DNA from: Actinophytocola sp.
GTDB lineage: Bacteria; Actinomycetota; Actinomycetes; Mycobacteriales; Pseudonocardiaceae
Direction: 5' to 3'
NCBI RefSeq assembly: GCF_009379765.1
Contig: NZ_WHTD01000001.1
Location: 62,001-126,000 of the forward strand
Length of the DNA: 64,000 bases
Numbering within the stretch: the stretch's first letter is position 1; each line of letters begins with the position of its first letter. Shown piece by piece: positions 43,870 to 52,783 of this stretch. Below the pieces are notes generated by a model. That model saw only the letters and a program-made list of their open reading frames with translations, had not been told where the DNA came from and made no database searches. The position numbers and the translations under genes are program-made.

Positions 43870-45395
43870 GGCGTTCTCGTGACGAGTGATGGGTCGCGGA
43901 CGGCGATCGCGGCGGCCGCGAGCGCGGCGCGGGCAGCGGTCTCGGTGACCACGCATCCCGCGTCCAGAAGGATCTCGCGCTGCCGCGCGTAGCCCTGTGG
44001 ATCGTTGTGGGTGCCCAGCACGTAGGCGACGACGGTGGCGCCCTGCTGGACGGCCCGCGCACACGCCGGGGCGAGCTGACCCGCGGGATCCTCGTGGGCG
44101 CCGAGACCCAGTACGACATCGAGCAGGATCACCGCGACCGCCGGGTCCCTGCCTTGTTCGTCGAGCATCTCGACGCGTGCCTGCGGGTCGATCATCGGGT
44201 GCGGTCGGTCGAGCGTGTACTCCTCCTCGCCGAGATCCAGGCAGACGTGACTACCCGGCGGGGCCGGCACCCGAAGCGACTCGGACAGCGGAACGTTGGA
44301 GTAGACGGGCCCGAGCGCGTCGCCGAGGATGACCAGCGACTCGTAGCACAGCGTTCCGCCGGAGAACAGGCCGCGCACCAGGGTGCGTTCGGGCGCGAGC
44401 CGCGCGCAGACCTCGGCCACCCGCTCCGGCAGGTCGCCGACGACGTCGGGCCGGCTCACGTCGAGCAGGTCGAGCACGTCCAGCGCACCGGCCTCCAGCG
44501 TGCGCGCCGGTGGCCGCCCGGTCACGGGGCCCGCGTCCCGCGCCCGGCCGACCAGCGCGGCGACGAAGGGAAAGCCATCGGCGACGGCGAGCACCGCCCG
44601 CGCGACGTGCTCCGCGGGTGGCTTGGACACCAGGAAGATCACTTCCGTACCCGGGTCGGCCCGTAGCGAGGCGATCGCCGCCTTCGCCATCCGCCCCTCG
44701 ACCGCGTCGGACAGGTCGCGGCCGCCGAGCCCGATCACGCACGAGATCCCGACACCCCAGCGGTCGAGCAGGCTCATGGCCTCCTGCGCACCGGTCCCGG
44801 CCGCGGCGACGATGCCGACCGGACCGGATCCCACGATGTTGGCGAAGCCGAGCCCGGTACCGCCGAGCATCGCCGTGCCCGCCCCTGGGCCCATGAGCAG
44901 ACGACCGAGCCGCACCGCCCGGTCCTTGAGCGCCACCTCGTCGGAGACCGAGACGTTGTCGCTGAACAACAACACATCCAGCCCGGCGGTGAGCGCCTCG
45001 TGCGCCTCGAGCGCGGCGTACCTGCCGGGCACCGAGATGATGGCGACGTTGGTGTCGGGCAGTTCCCGCACCGCCCGTCCGATGGTGCGGTGGGCGCGCC
45101 GGCCTGCCGGGCCACCTGTGCTCTCCCGGCTGGCGAACATCGCGTCCGCCCCTGCCGCCAGCGCGCCGTTCACCGACTCGTCGTCGGCTCCCCGGACGGC
45201 GAGGAACAGGTCGTTGGCCGCGCCGAGACCGGTGACGGTGAAGCCTTCTGACCTCAGCGTCTCCAGGTTCGCCGGCGTGGCCATCGCGGCCGCCGCCCAC
45301 TCGACGCCGGCGAACTCGCTCATCGCGCGGGTGGCGGACAGCTGCACCACCGAGTCGACGTATGTGTCATGGAAGATCCGCAGGTCGGCGGTCAT
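43866..45395 (-). CDS. fdrA: FdrA/AllF-like protein, copy 1
   Basis: The 509-residue protein has the acyl-CoA synthetase (succinyl-CoA ligase) fold of FdrA: VLLFSDNVSVSDEVALKDRA near residue 145, PVGIVAAAGTGAQEAMSLLD near 195, RGLFSGGTLCYESLVILGDA near 330 and DRPHPMIDPQ near 400 with the phospho-His region. E. coli AllF is the matching subunit of oxamate carbamoyltransferase. An ATGA overlap couples it to carbamate kinase upstream, which fits a carbamoyl-phosphate product. Copy 2 is at 49719. Confidence 0.85.
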   Translation of the reverse strand: MTADLRIFHDTYVDSVVQLSATRAMSEFAGVEWAAAAMATPANLETLRSEGFTVTGLGAANDLFLAVRGADDESVNGALAAGADAMFASRESTGGPAGRRAHRTIGRAVRELPDTNVAIISVPGRYAALEAHEALTAGLDVLLFSDNVSVSDEVALKDRAVRLGRLLMGPGAGTAMLGGTGLGFANIVGSGPVGIVAAAGTGAQEAMSLLDRWGVGISCVIGLGGRDLSDAVEGRMAKAAIASLRADPGTEVIFLVSKPPAEHVARAVLAVADGFPFVAALVGRARDAGPVTGRPPARTLEAGALDVLDLLDVSRPDVVGDLPERVAEVCARLAPERTLVRGLFSGGTLCYESLVILGDALGPVYSNVPLSESLRVPAPPGSHVCLDLGEEEYTLDRPHPMIDPQARVEMLDEQGRDPAVAVILLDVVLGLGAHEDPAGQLAPACARAVQQGATVVAYVLGTHNDPQGYARQREILLDAGCVVTETAARAALAAAAIAVRDPSLVTRTP

Positions 45396-46378
45396 GACGT
45401 GCTCCTGGCCGCCCGGCGGGTGGCCACGATGCGGGTGCCGCGCCCCGTGTCGGTGCCGTTGCGGGTGGCGTGCCCGGCAGGTTCGAGTGTGCGAGCCGCG
45501 AACGCCGCTGTGCTGATGACGGCCACCTCGCCTCCCGAGCGCAGGAACTGCGTCGCGGCGTGCACCTTCGGACCCATGCTCCCGGCCGGGAACTGGCTGT
45601 CGCGTTGATATCGCTCGGCCGCCGCCACGTCGATCTCGCCCAGCGCACGCTCGGTGGGCAGACCGAAGTCGAGCATCAGCCGGGGCACATCGGTCACGAA
45701 CACGAGAGCCTGTGCCGCCAATGAGGTGGCCAACTGGCCAGCCACGTAGTCCTTGTCGATGACGGCCTCGATGCCGACCAGTCCCGGGCCGCCGGGCGCG
45801 ACGGGCACGCCGCCCCCGCCGCCGGCGATGACGATCGTCCCGCCGGCGACGAGCGACTTGATCGCGGCCGCCTCGACCACCTCGACCGGCCGCGGCGACG
45901 GCACCAGCCGGCGGAAACCTCGGCCGGAGTCGTCTCCGACGGTCCAGCCTCGCTCGGCGGCGAGCTCGCCGGCCCGCGCACGCGTGAAAAACGGGCCGAT
46001 CGGCTTGGCCGGTGCGCCGAACGCCGGATCCTCGGGCGCGACGACGACGTGGGAGATCAGCGCCGCCACGGCGACATCGGCGTCGCCGGCGCGCAACGCG
46101 AGGCTGATCAGGCTCCCGATCTCGCCCTGGGTCATCGCGCCGAGGGAGAACAGCGGTTGAGCGGGCACCAGACGTCGGCCCTCTTCCTGCTGGATCGCCA
46201 GGTTCCCGACCTGGGGACCGTTTCCGTGCACGATGACGACGTTCCACCCCGACCGGCGGATGGCCAGCACGCTGCGCGCCATCGTCAGGGCGTTGCGGCT
46301 CTGCTCCTCGTAGGTACCGGTCTGACCCGCGCGGGTGAATGCGTTCCCGCCGAGGGCAACGACAGCGGTCTTGGGCAT
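45392..46378 (-). CDS. arcC: Carbamate kinase
   Basis: This 328-residue enzyme transfers phosphate from carbamoyl phosphate to ADP, giving ATP, CO2 and ammonia. Motifs are VVALGGNAF at the N-terminus, VIVHGNGPQVGNLAIQQEEG near residue 50, GGTIVIAGGGGGVPVAPGGP near 180-200 and VIDKDYVAGQLA near 212. Coupled to FdrA, it is the energy-yielding last step. It starts an operon (kinase, FdrA, glycosyltransferase) that is divergent from the 133-residue protein and radical SAM genes. Confidence 0.95.
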   Translation of the reverse strand: MPKTAVVALGGNAFTRAGQTGTYEEQSRNALTMARSVLAIRRSGWNVVIVHGNGPQVGNLAIQQEEGRRLVPAQPLFSLGAMTQGEIGSLISLALRAGDADVAVAALISHVVVAPEDPAFGAPAKPIGPFFTRARAGELAAERGWTVGDDSGRGFRRLVPSPRPVEVVEAAAIKSLVAGGTIVIAGGGGGVPVAPGGPGLVGIEAVIDKDYVAGQLATSLAAQALVFVTDVPRLMLDFGLPTERALGEIDVAAAERYQRDSQFPAGSMGPKVHAATQFLRSGGEVAVISTAAFAARTLEPAGHATRNGTDTGRGTRIVATRRAARSTS

Positions 46379-46440
46379 CGGTCTCGGCGCTCCCTAGTGG
46401 ATCGAACCCGGCGGGCCCGGGCGGACAACCGCCGGACTCT

Positions 46441-46478
46441 ACTAGCATACGATCTGAGTCTCTCCTATAGTAGACGCC
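46441..46478 (+). promoter_or_regulatory. Leaderless promoter of the radical SAM operon
   Basis: TATAGT at 46466-46471 lies 7 bases before ATG 46479 with no ribosome site, the same arrangement as at 29591 and 41160. The region also has to serve the divergent carbamate kinase operon. Confidence 0.55.
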
Positions 46479-46880
46479 ATGACGAAGCCGAGCCCGTTCC
46501 TGGGATTCGAGATCGCGGACGAGATCGTGCGCCCGCGGCGACCGCGTGCCGGCGCCGAGCCGCCCGGCGCAGCGCGATGGAAGGCGGCTGAGGATCGTCT
46601 CTATCCGCTGATCACGGTCGATCCCGCCCTCTACGAGGCGGCCCTCACGCTGGTCTGCGAGGTCGCGGACGTGTTGCGGGGGCAGTGCGGCACCGTCACC
46701 GAACTCGTCGGTGCTGACGCGGCCGCTGTACTGGCCCGGTGCCCGTCCGCGCCGGTGCTGTCAGCGCTCGGGTTCGATCCGGGTGCCGCGTTCGACGCCG
46801 CGTGCGCCTGTCGCTGGCGAGAGCTGACCGCGGAAAAGACCGACGCCGAACTCCAAGCCGGACAGGACGGTTCGCGATGA
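46479..46880 (+). CDS. Cys-containing protein of unknown function preceding the radical SAM gene
   Basis: The 133-residue product has no recognised family. After a disordered Pro/Arg segment (residues 15-32) it is helical, with cysteines in LVCEVADVLRGQCG, ARCPSAP and CACRWREL. It starts a probably leaderless transcript and overlaps the radical SAM gene in an ATGA, so it is a likely partner or substrate of that enzyme. Confidence 0.6.
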   Translation: MTKPSPFLGFEIADEIVRPRRPRAGAEPPGAARWKAAEDRLYPLITVDPALYEAALTLVCEVADVLRGQCGTVTELVGADAAAVLARCPSAPVLSALGFDPGAAFDAACACRWRELTAEKTDAELQAGQDGSR

Positions 46881-48070
46881 CCACCATCAGGGCGACAGCG
46901 AGTCAGGACCGCGGGCCGGCCGAGCTCGGACCGGACGACGAGGTGGCCACCCGGCCTCGGCCCGTCTCGGCGCAGGTCGCCGAGTTGATCGTCGAGCTGC
47001 AGAGTGTGGGACTGCGGGTCGAGGCCAAGCTCGAGACCCGCAAGGGCGGCGCCGGACCGACCGACTCCGGCATGCTCTGGATCGAGGGCGTGGCCGTGAC
47101 GGTGCCGACCGTGAGCGAGCAGGCCCACGCCTCGCCCTACGTGCTCAAGTGGGAGGACGCGGGATACGGGATCTACCGCGACGGCGTCCGGGTCGCGGCC
47201 GCCACCGGCGCGCCGCGACCGAAGTACTACGACCTGGCCACGGCGGACGGGGTGCCGTACTGGCAGATCGGCCTCATGCACCTCGACTCCTTCGCCAGCA
47301 CGGTGGTGCAGACCTGCTCCTACTGGGCGACACCCGACCAGTGCGCGTTCTGTGGCATCGAGCTCTCGCTCGACGCCGGCCGCACCATCGTCAAGAAGTC
47401 GCCCGCCCAGCTCGCGGAGGTCGCCGTCGCGGCCCGCACCCTCGACGACGCGGTCGACGCGACCCTGACCACCGGCAGTTCCAACGGCGTGGATCGCGGC
47501 GCCAGGTATGTCGCGAAATGCGGGAACGCGGTCAAGGAGAGTTCCGGGCTTCCGGTGGAGGTGCAGTTCGAGCCGCCTCGCGACCTCGATGTCATCAACG
47601 AGGTGCACGATCTCGGAATCGACTCGGTCGGTATCCATGTGGAGACCTTCGACCCACAGGTGCTCGCCAGAGTGGCTCCGGGCAAGGCGCGCACCGGGAT
47701 CGAACGTTACTTCGCGGCGTGGGAACGGGCCGTGTCCCTGTTCGGCGAGGGTCAGGTGTCGACCTACGTGATCCTGGGTATGGGCGAGGACGTCGAGCTC
47801 ACGGTCGCCGGCTGCCATCGGGCGATCGACATGGGCGTGTACCCGTTCGTGGTGCCGTTGCGTCCCGTAGCCGGCAGTCTCATGCAGGACGCCCAGCCGC
47901 CGTCGGCGGCGTACACCAACAAGGTGTATCGACGGGTGGCGACTTACATGGCTCTGCGCGGCATGGATGCCAGCATGGCGTCCGCCGGCTGCGCGCGTTG
48001 CCAGGCGTGCTCCGCGATCAGCAGCCTCCAAACGGTCCTGCAGATATCGAAGCCGCAGGCATCGTCGTGA
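46877..48070 (+). CDS. Radical SAM protein, MSMEG_0568-like (Nit1C cluster)
   Basis: The 397-residue product matches the MSMEG_0568 radical SAM family. The cluster-binding cysteines are in CSYWATPDQCAFCGIE near residue 147-162, a C-x8-C-x2-C spacing unlike the usual C-x3-C-x2-C. Later come TLTTGSSNGVDRGARYVAKC and VEVQFEPPRDLDVINEVHDL, and a C-terminal CARCQAC that may hold a second cluster. Its reaction is unknown. The genes before and after overlap by 4 bases, forming a three-gene unit. Confidence 0.85.
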   Translation: MTTIRATASQDRGPAELGPDDEVATRPRPVSAQVAELIVELQSVGLRVEAKLETRKGGAGPTDSGMLWIEGVAVTVPTVSEQAHASPYVLKWEDAGYGIYRDGVRVAAATGAPRPKYYDLATADGVPYWQIGLMHLDSFASTVVQTCSYWATPDQCAFCGIELSLDAGRTIVKKSPAQLAEVAVAARTLDDAVDATLTTGSSNGVDRGARYVAKCGNAVKESSGLPVEVQFEPPRDLDVINEVHDLGIDSVGIHVETFDPQVLARVAPGKARTGIERYFAAWERAVSLFGEGQVSTYVILGMGEDVELTVAGCHRAIDMGVYPFVVPLRPVAGSLMQDAQPPSAAYTNKVYRRVATYMALRGMDASMASAGCARCQACSAISSLQTVLQISKPQASS

Positions 48071-48573
48071 ACTCCTCGCACGCGGTGCGCGTCGCCGGCG
48101 AACCCGTCGAGGCGCACCGCGAACAGGTGGTCTGCGTCGAGGCGCGCACCGAGGAGCAACACGTCATGCATCACCGCATCCGGCACGCGGTGTTCGTCGA
48201 GGAGCAGGCGATCTTCCCCGGGTCCGACATCGACGAGCACGACGCGCGCGAAGACGTCGTCCGGGTGCTGGCCCTCGAAGGGGGTCGCCCGGTCGGCGCG
48301 GTGCGCCTGTATCCGGTCGACGAGCACAATGGACTGTGGAAGGGCGACCGGCTGGCGGTTCTCGCCGACTGCCGCACCAACGGCGCCGGGGCACCGCTGG
48401 TGCGCTTCGCCGTCGCCCATGCCCGCGCCCACGGCGGCCGGCGGATGATCGCCCACATCCAGGTGGCGAACGTGCGGTTCTTCGAACGGCTCGGCTGGTC
48501 CGCGTACTGTGACACCGAGCAGTACCTGGGGCTGACGCACCAACCGATGGAAATCGCGCTGATCGACTTCTGA
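48067..48573 (+). CDS. GNAT-family acetyltransferase, MSMEG_0567-like (Nit1C cluster)
   Basis: The 168-residue protein has a GNAT fold: HRIRHAVFVEEQAIFPGSDI near residue 38 and VLALEGGRPVGAVRLYPVDE near 70, then NGAGAPLVRFAVAHARAHGG as the acyl-CoA region near 105. It matches the MSMEG_0567 family of nitrile-linked acetyltransferases. The GTG start overlaps the radical SAM stop. The Sll0787-like partner, often fused to or next to it, is far away at 28514. Confidence 0.82.
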   Translation: MNSSHAVRVAGEPVEAHREQVVCVEARTEEQHVMHHRIRHAVFVEEQAIFPGSDIDEHDAREDVVRVLALEGGRPVGAVRLYPVDEHNGLWKGDRLAVLADCRTNGAGAPLVRFAVAHARAHGGRRMIAHIQVANVRFFERLGWSAYCDTEQYLGLTHQPMEIALIDF

Positions 48574-48664
48574 GCCGCCCGCCCCCGGCGCCGATCAGCT
48601 CATCTATCCACAGTGGACCGACGATTGTTCGCGACGCACGTTGGTCCACATAGGGCAGACCGGG

Positions 48665-49000
48665 TCACGAGTGCTGATGGGCGAGCGCGTGCAGCGCCAG
48701 GGTGGAGTGCGCATACGCGCCTCCGGCGCGCATCTCCGCCGCCACCCAGATCGCCTCCATGATCTCCCGCGGGTCGGCGCCCTTGCGCGCGGCCAGCCGG
48801 GTGTGTCCCTGGATGCAGTAGGGGCATTGGGTGGTGTGGGCGACAGCTACGGCGATGAGCTGCTTGGTCTTCTCCGGCAGCGCGCCATCCGCGAACACAG
48901 CATGGCTGAACGCCTCGAACGCGTCGTGGATCTCTGGCGCGAGCTCCTTTCGGCGAGCGGCGATCTCAGGTGTGGTCGGGTGATACATCGGCTCGGTCAC
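48665..49000 (-). CDS. Carboxymuconolactone decarboxylase / AhpD-like protein
   Basis: This 111-residue protein has LPEKTKQLIAVAVAHTTQCP followed by YCIQGHTRLAARKGADPREI. The CPYC pair and the His seven residues on are the AhpD-type proton relay. Such proteins act as peroxidase partners or lactone decarboxylases. It faces the GNAT gene and seems independent of it. Confidence 0.88.
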   Translation of the reverse strand: MTEPMYHPTTPEIAARRKELAPEIHDAFEAFSHAVFADGALPEKTKQLIAVAVAHTTQCPYCIQGHTRLAARKGADPREIMEAIWVAAEMRAGGAYAHSTLALHALAHQHS

Positions 49001-49304
49001 GGGTGGGGCTCCTGTCGGTGACGGATGTTGACATCGAGGTACGAGCTGCTACCTCCACGTCAAGTCTGGCGCACGTGCCCTTCGAAGGCATTGGCTGCGA
49101 CAAGCCATTTTCCGGGCGTCGGCACTGCCGTCGTCCGGCAAGCCCGGCGGGCCGGACGGTCGCCTTGCCCGCCGTGGGCGACGTTGCCGCGTGCGGGTGC
49201 CGGCCGCACGTCCCGGTTGCGGCGACGTCGATGTGGTGCGCGGCGAGGAGGTCGCGACAGCCCGATCCGCTCGGCCAGCGGGCATCACCCGCCGCCCTCG
49301 CGCG
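49001..49304. other. Intergenic stretch without recognisable gene
   Basis: About 300 bases upstream of the AhpD-like gene. No coherent coding pattern is seen beyond the promoter region expected for 49000. Confidence 0.4.
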
Positions 49305-49560
49305 TCAACCGTCCTCAGTGGCCGGTCCGGTCAGCTCGGCGAGGATGTGGTCGGCGGCGCTGTGGTGGTCCTCGCCGAGGCGCGCGACCCGGGTGGCGAG
49401 CTCGCGGTGGGCTTGTTCGGGGCGGTAGCCGTGCCCTATCAGTGCCCCGATCGCCTGGTTGGTCAGCGAGGCCGTCGCCAGCTCGCTGGTCGCGTCCGCC
49501 TGGGGCGGGGTGCGGTGTTGGTCCAGGGCGAACGCGGCCGGCGGCCCGCGTGTTGCCCAT
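49305..49560 (-). pseudogene. ANTAR-domain remnant
   Basis: The minus frame reads AAFALDQHRTPPQADATSEL, ATASLTNQAIGALIGHGYRP and then HRELATRVARLGEDHHSAAD, ending with ILAELTGPATEDG and a stop at 49305. This is an ANTAR RNA-binding domain, the output of antitermination regulators. No start or sensor domain precedes it in frame. Confidence 0.6.
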
Positions 49561-49718
49561 GCACGGCAACCGAGTCACCGGCAGCGCTGCCGGTGCGCGA
49601 CCTGGCGGAGGCCGACCGCGCGGACGCATCCTTGAACTCAATGCGGCCGAACACGTCCCCGACAAATGGCAGGCCCGCCGTCAGAAGCACACCGTGCGGG
49701 TGTCCGTAGGAGCAGAGC

Positions 49719-51428
49719 ATGCTCTATTCGATCGTCAAGCCGAACAACTACCAGGACTCCTTGCGGCTCATGCGGCTGAGCAACCTCGTCGCCGACACCG
49801 AAGGCATCAACCGCGTATCGATCATGATGGGTACGCCGATGAACAAGGACATCCTGCGTAACGCCGGGCTCACCGGCACCACGGTGGACGAGGCGAAGCC
49901 GACGGACCTACTCATCCTGGCCGACGTGGTGAGTGCCGAGGTCGGCGAGTCGTTGGTCTCGACGGTGGACGCGTTTCTTTCCAACCAGGCGTCGATGTCC
50001 GGACGATCGAGGCTACCGACCGCTCGTTCCCTGGAACGGGCGTTGAGCCTCGCCGGCGACGCGAACCTGGCGATCGTGTCCATACCCGGGGAGTACGTCG
50101 CGGCTGAGGTGGAACGGCTGCTGGACCACGACTTGCACGTCTTCATCTTCAGCGACAACGTGAGCATCGACGACGAGGTGACACTCAAGCGCAAGGCTCG
50201 CGAGCGCGGGCTGCTCGTCATGGGACCCGACTGCGGGACCGGAAGCATCGGCGGGTTGCCGCTGGCGTTCACGAACGCGGTCCACCCCGGGAACATCGGC
50301 TTGGCCGGCGCGTCGGGCACGGGGCTGCAAGAGGTCATGGCTCAGATCGACGGGCTCGGCGGGGGCGTCTCACACGCGATCGGGCTCGGCGGTCGTGACC
50401 TCGGCACGCGGGTGGGCGCAAGCACGTGCCTGCGGGCGCTGCGCGCACTGGACGGCGACGCGTCCACGGATGTGATCGTGCTGATCAGCAAGCCACCCGC
50501 CGCGCGGGTCCGTGACGACGTGATCGGCGTGGCGGAACGGCTGTCGAAGCCGGTCGTCGCGATCCTGCTGGGTGAACGCCCGCCGGCACCGGTCCACGGA
50601 AACGTCCACTACGCACACACCCTGGACGAGGCGGCACGCATCGGCGTGGAGTTGGCCGGCACCAGAGCAGCGCGTTCCGTGGCGTTGCGGCCCGCCCAGC
50701 AGTGGGTCAAGGGCCTCTACACCGGCGGCACGTTGGCTGTGGAAGCGGCGATGCTGCTGCGCGAGTCGCTCGGGATACCGCAGGGCGAGGAGCACGACGG
50801 CGGCTACCTGCTCCGGTCCGGCGGCCACGAGGTGATCGACCTCGGTGATGACGCGTACACGCGCGGTCGGCCGCACCCGATGATCGACCCTTCCATCCGG
50901 AACGAGCGTCTGGCGGCGGTCTTCGACGACCCGCGGAACGCGGTCCTGCTCCTGGACGTGGTGCTCGGGTACGGATCGGACCCGGACCCGGCCGGTGCAC
51001 TCGCACCGCGTCTCGCCAAGGAGCTGGCCGCGCTGCGTGCGGCAGGCCGAGACCTCGCCGTCGTGGCATCGGTGTGCGGTACGGAGAACGACCCGCAGTC
51101 GCTGAGCACCCAGACCCTCGCCCTCGAGCAAGCGGGCGTCACCGTCATGCCCAGCAACGCGGCCGCGGTTCGTCACGCGTTGCGCATCCTGCGGCGACAG
51201 CGCGCACCGGAGCCGCCCGCGAACGGCGCGAACGACACGAACGACGCGGACGACGCGGACGAGCCGGTCCGGCGGTTGCTCGCCCAGCCGCCACGAGTCA
51301 TCAACATCGGCCTCCGCGGGTTCGCCGAGACGCTCTTCGAGCGCGGTGCGCACGTCGTCCATTACGACTGGCGCCCGGCCGCCGGCGGCGATCGCAAGCT
51401 CCAGGCACTCATCGACGCGCTGAGGTGA
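49719..51428 (+). CDS. fdrA: FdrA/AllF-like protein, copy 2
   Basis: The 569-residue protein is the full-length E. coli AllF type: MLYSIVKPNNYQDSLRLMRL at the start, LHVFIFSDNVSIDDEVTLKR near residue 140, IGLAGASGTGLQEVMAQIDG near 192, WVKGLYTGGTLAVEAAMLLR near 328 and RGRPHPMIDPSIRNERLAAV near 386. AGGAG lies 6 bases before the ATG. Asp/Ala/Asn repeats near residue 505 (NDTNDADDAD) make a linker before a short C-terminal domain. With DUF1116 and DUF2877 it forms an AllFGH-like operon, the more canonical of the two sets. Confidence 0.9.
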   Translation: MLYSIVKPNNYQDSLRLMRLSNLVADTEGINRVSIMMGTPMNKDILRNAGLTGTTVDEAKPTDLLILADVVSAEVGESLVSTVDAFLSNQASMSGRSRLPTARSLERALSLAGDANLAIVSIPGEYVAAEVERLLDHDLHVFIFSDNVSIDDEVTLKRKARERGLLVMGPDCGTGSIGGLPLAFTNAVHPGNIGLAGASGTGLQEVMAQIDGLGGGVSHAIGLGGRDLGTRVGASTCLRALRALDGDASTDVIVLISKPPAARVRDDVIGVAERLSKPVVAILLGERPPAPVHGNVHYAHTLDEAARIGVELAGTRAARSVALRPAQQWVKGLYTGGTLAVEAAMLLRESLGIPQGEEHDGGYLLRSGGHEVIDLGDDAYTRGRPHPMIDPSIRNERLAAVFDDPRNAVLLLDVVLGYGSDPDPAGALAPRLAKELAALRAAGRDLAVVASVCGTENDPQSLSTQTLALEQAGVTVMPSNAAAVRHALRILRRQRAPEPPANGANDTNDADDADEPVRRLLAQPPRVINIGLRGFAETLFERGAHVVHYDWRPAAGGDRKLQALIDALR

Positions 51429-51480
51429 GTCGCGCGCGAATTACATGCTGCTCCACTTCCAGATGATGAGGACATCGACC

Positions 51481-52755
51481 ATGGCAACATACGACTCCAT
51501 CGACGACGCCAACAACGCGATCGCGCAGAAGATAATCAGCGCTCAGCCACGGCTTGTCGACGTGGTTCGTGCGAAGACGGTCATCCCGGAGTTGTCGGAA
51601 CGGCTCATTCTCCATGCCGGGCCGCCGATCGCCTTCGCGGACATGCCGGAGCCCGTCCAGGGATCGGCCATCGGAGCGGTCCTGTTCGAGGGCTGGGCGA
51701 AGGACGAGAGCTCGGCGCGGAAGGTCTGCGAGAAGGTGCGGTTCGCTCCCAACCATCAGTTCCACGCGGTCGCGCCGATGGGTGGCATTCTCACCGGAAA
51801 CATGCCCGTCTTCGTGGTGGAGAACGCCACCGACGGCAACCGTGCCTACACGACCCTCCACGAGGGTGAGGGGAAGGTTCTGCGCTACGGCGTGTACGAC
51901 CAGTCCGTCAACGACAACCTGGTCTGGTTGCGGGACGTCCTCGGCCCTGCGTTTTCGAACGCGCTCAAGTTGCTGCCTGGCGAGGGACTGCCGCTCAACC
52001 CCATCCTGGCTCAGGCGGTCGCGATGGGCGACGACTTCCACGTTCGTAACACAGCCGCGTCGAGCCTGATGTTCCGGGAACTGGCGCCCAAGCTCGTGCA
52101 GGCCGCACCGCCGCAGAAGGATTTGCAGACGCTGCTGGACTTCCTGTCCGGAAACAACGAGTTCTTCCTCACCCTCGCGATGGCCGCGGGCAAGGCGGCC
52201 CTGGACGCCGCGGCGACCATCGAGGATGGGAGCGTCGTCACCTGCCTGACGCGCAACGGGCGCGAGTTCGGCATCAGGGTCAGCGGGCTCGGCGACCGGT
52301 GGTTCACCGGGCCTCTCGGCGAGTTGGACACGCTGTACTTCCCTGGCTTCGGCGACGAGGACGCCTGCCCGGACACCGGCGACAGCGCCGTCCTCGAAGC
52401 CTATGGTTTCGGTGGTCTGGTAGCCGTCGCGGCACCGGCTGTCCAGCAGTTGGTCGGTACCGGTGACGGCGGCTTCGACGACGCGCTCGCGACCAGCGAC
52501 GAGCAGTCGGAGATCGTGGTGACCAACAACCCGAACATGCCGATCCCGAACTGGAGCTTCAAGGGCGTCCCGGTCGGGCTCGACGTTCGCCGGATCGTGT
52601 CCACAGGGGTCGCGCCCTTGATCACGACCCCGGTGATGCACAAGAAGGCCGGGATCGGGATGGTCGGGATCGGAAAGGTTCGCGCACCGATGCCGTGCTT
52701 CGTCGCGGCCCTCGAAGCCCTCGCAGAGACCCACGGTGTCGCGAAGACCACCTGA
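51481..52755 (+). CDS. DUF1116 protein (AllG/YlbE-like), copy 2
   Basis: The 424-residue protein has EPVQGSAIGAVLFEGWAKDE near residue 60 and QAVAMGDDFHVRNTAASSLM near 180, then NNEFFLTLAMAAGKAALDAA and VPVGLDVRRIVSTGVAPLIT near 360. Its length equals that of E. coli AllG (about 420). It stands between FdrA and DUF2877, the gene order of allF-allG-allH, so it is the likely carbamoyltransferase subunit with oxamate/oxalurate-type substrates. It is only partly similar to copy 1 at 34364, which suggests different substrates. Confidence 0.88.
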   Translation: MATYDSIDDANNAIAQKIISAQPRLVDVVRAKTVIPELSERLILHAGPPIAFADMPEPVQGSAIGAVLFEGWAKDESSARKVCEKVRFAPNHQFHAVAPMGGILTGNMPVFVVENATDGNRAYTTLHEGEGKVLRYGVYDQSVNDNLVWLRDVLGPAFSNALKLLPGEGLPLNPILAQAVAMGDDFHVRNTAASSLMFRELAPKLVQAAPPQKDLQTLLDFLSGNNEFFLTLAMAAGKAALDAAATIEDGSVVTCLTRNGREFGIRVSGLGDRWFTGPLGELDTLYFPGFGDEDACPDTGDSAVLEAYGFGGLVAVAAPAVQQLVGTGDGGFDDALATSDEQSEIVVTNNPNMPIPNWSFKGVPVGLDVRRIVSTGVAPLITTPVMHKKAGIGMVGIGKVRAPMPCFVAALEALAETHGVAKTT

Positions 52756-52783
52756 GGTCGAGCTCGGCGAAGGACGGCCAGGC

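Noticed and set aside
43866-46448. 860-residue minus-strand frame covering FdrA and upstream
   Set aside because: The upstream part is the shadow of carbamate kinase in another frame. The FdrA fold begins at ATG 45395 with an ATGA overlap.
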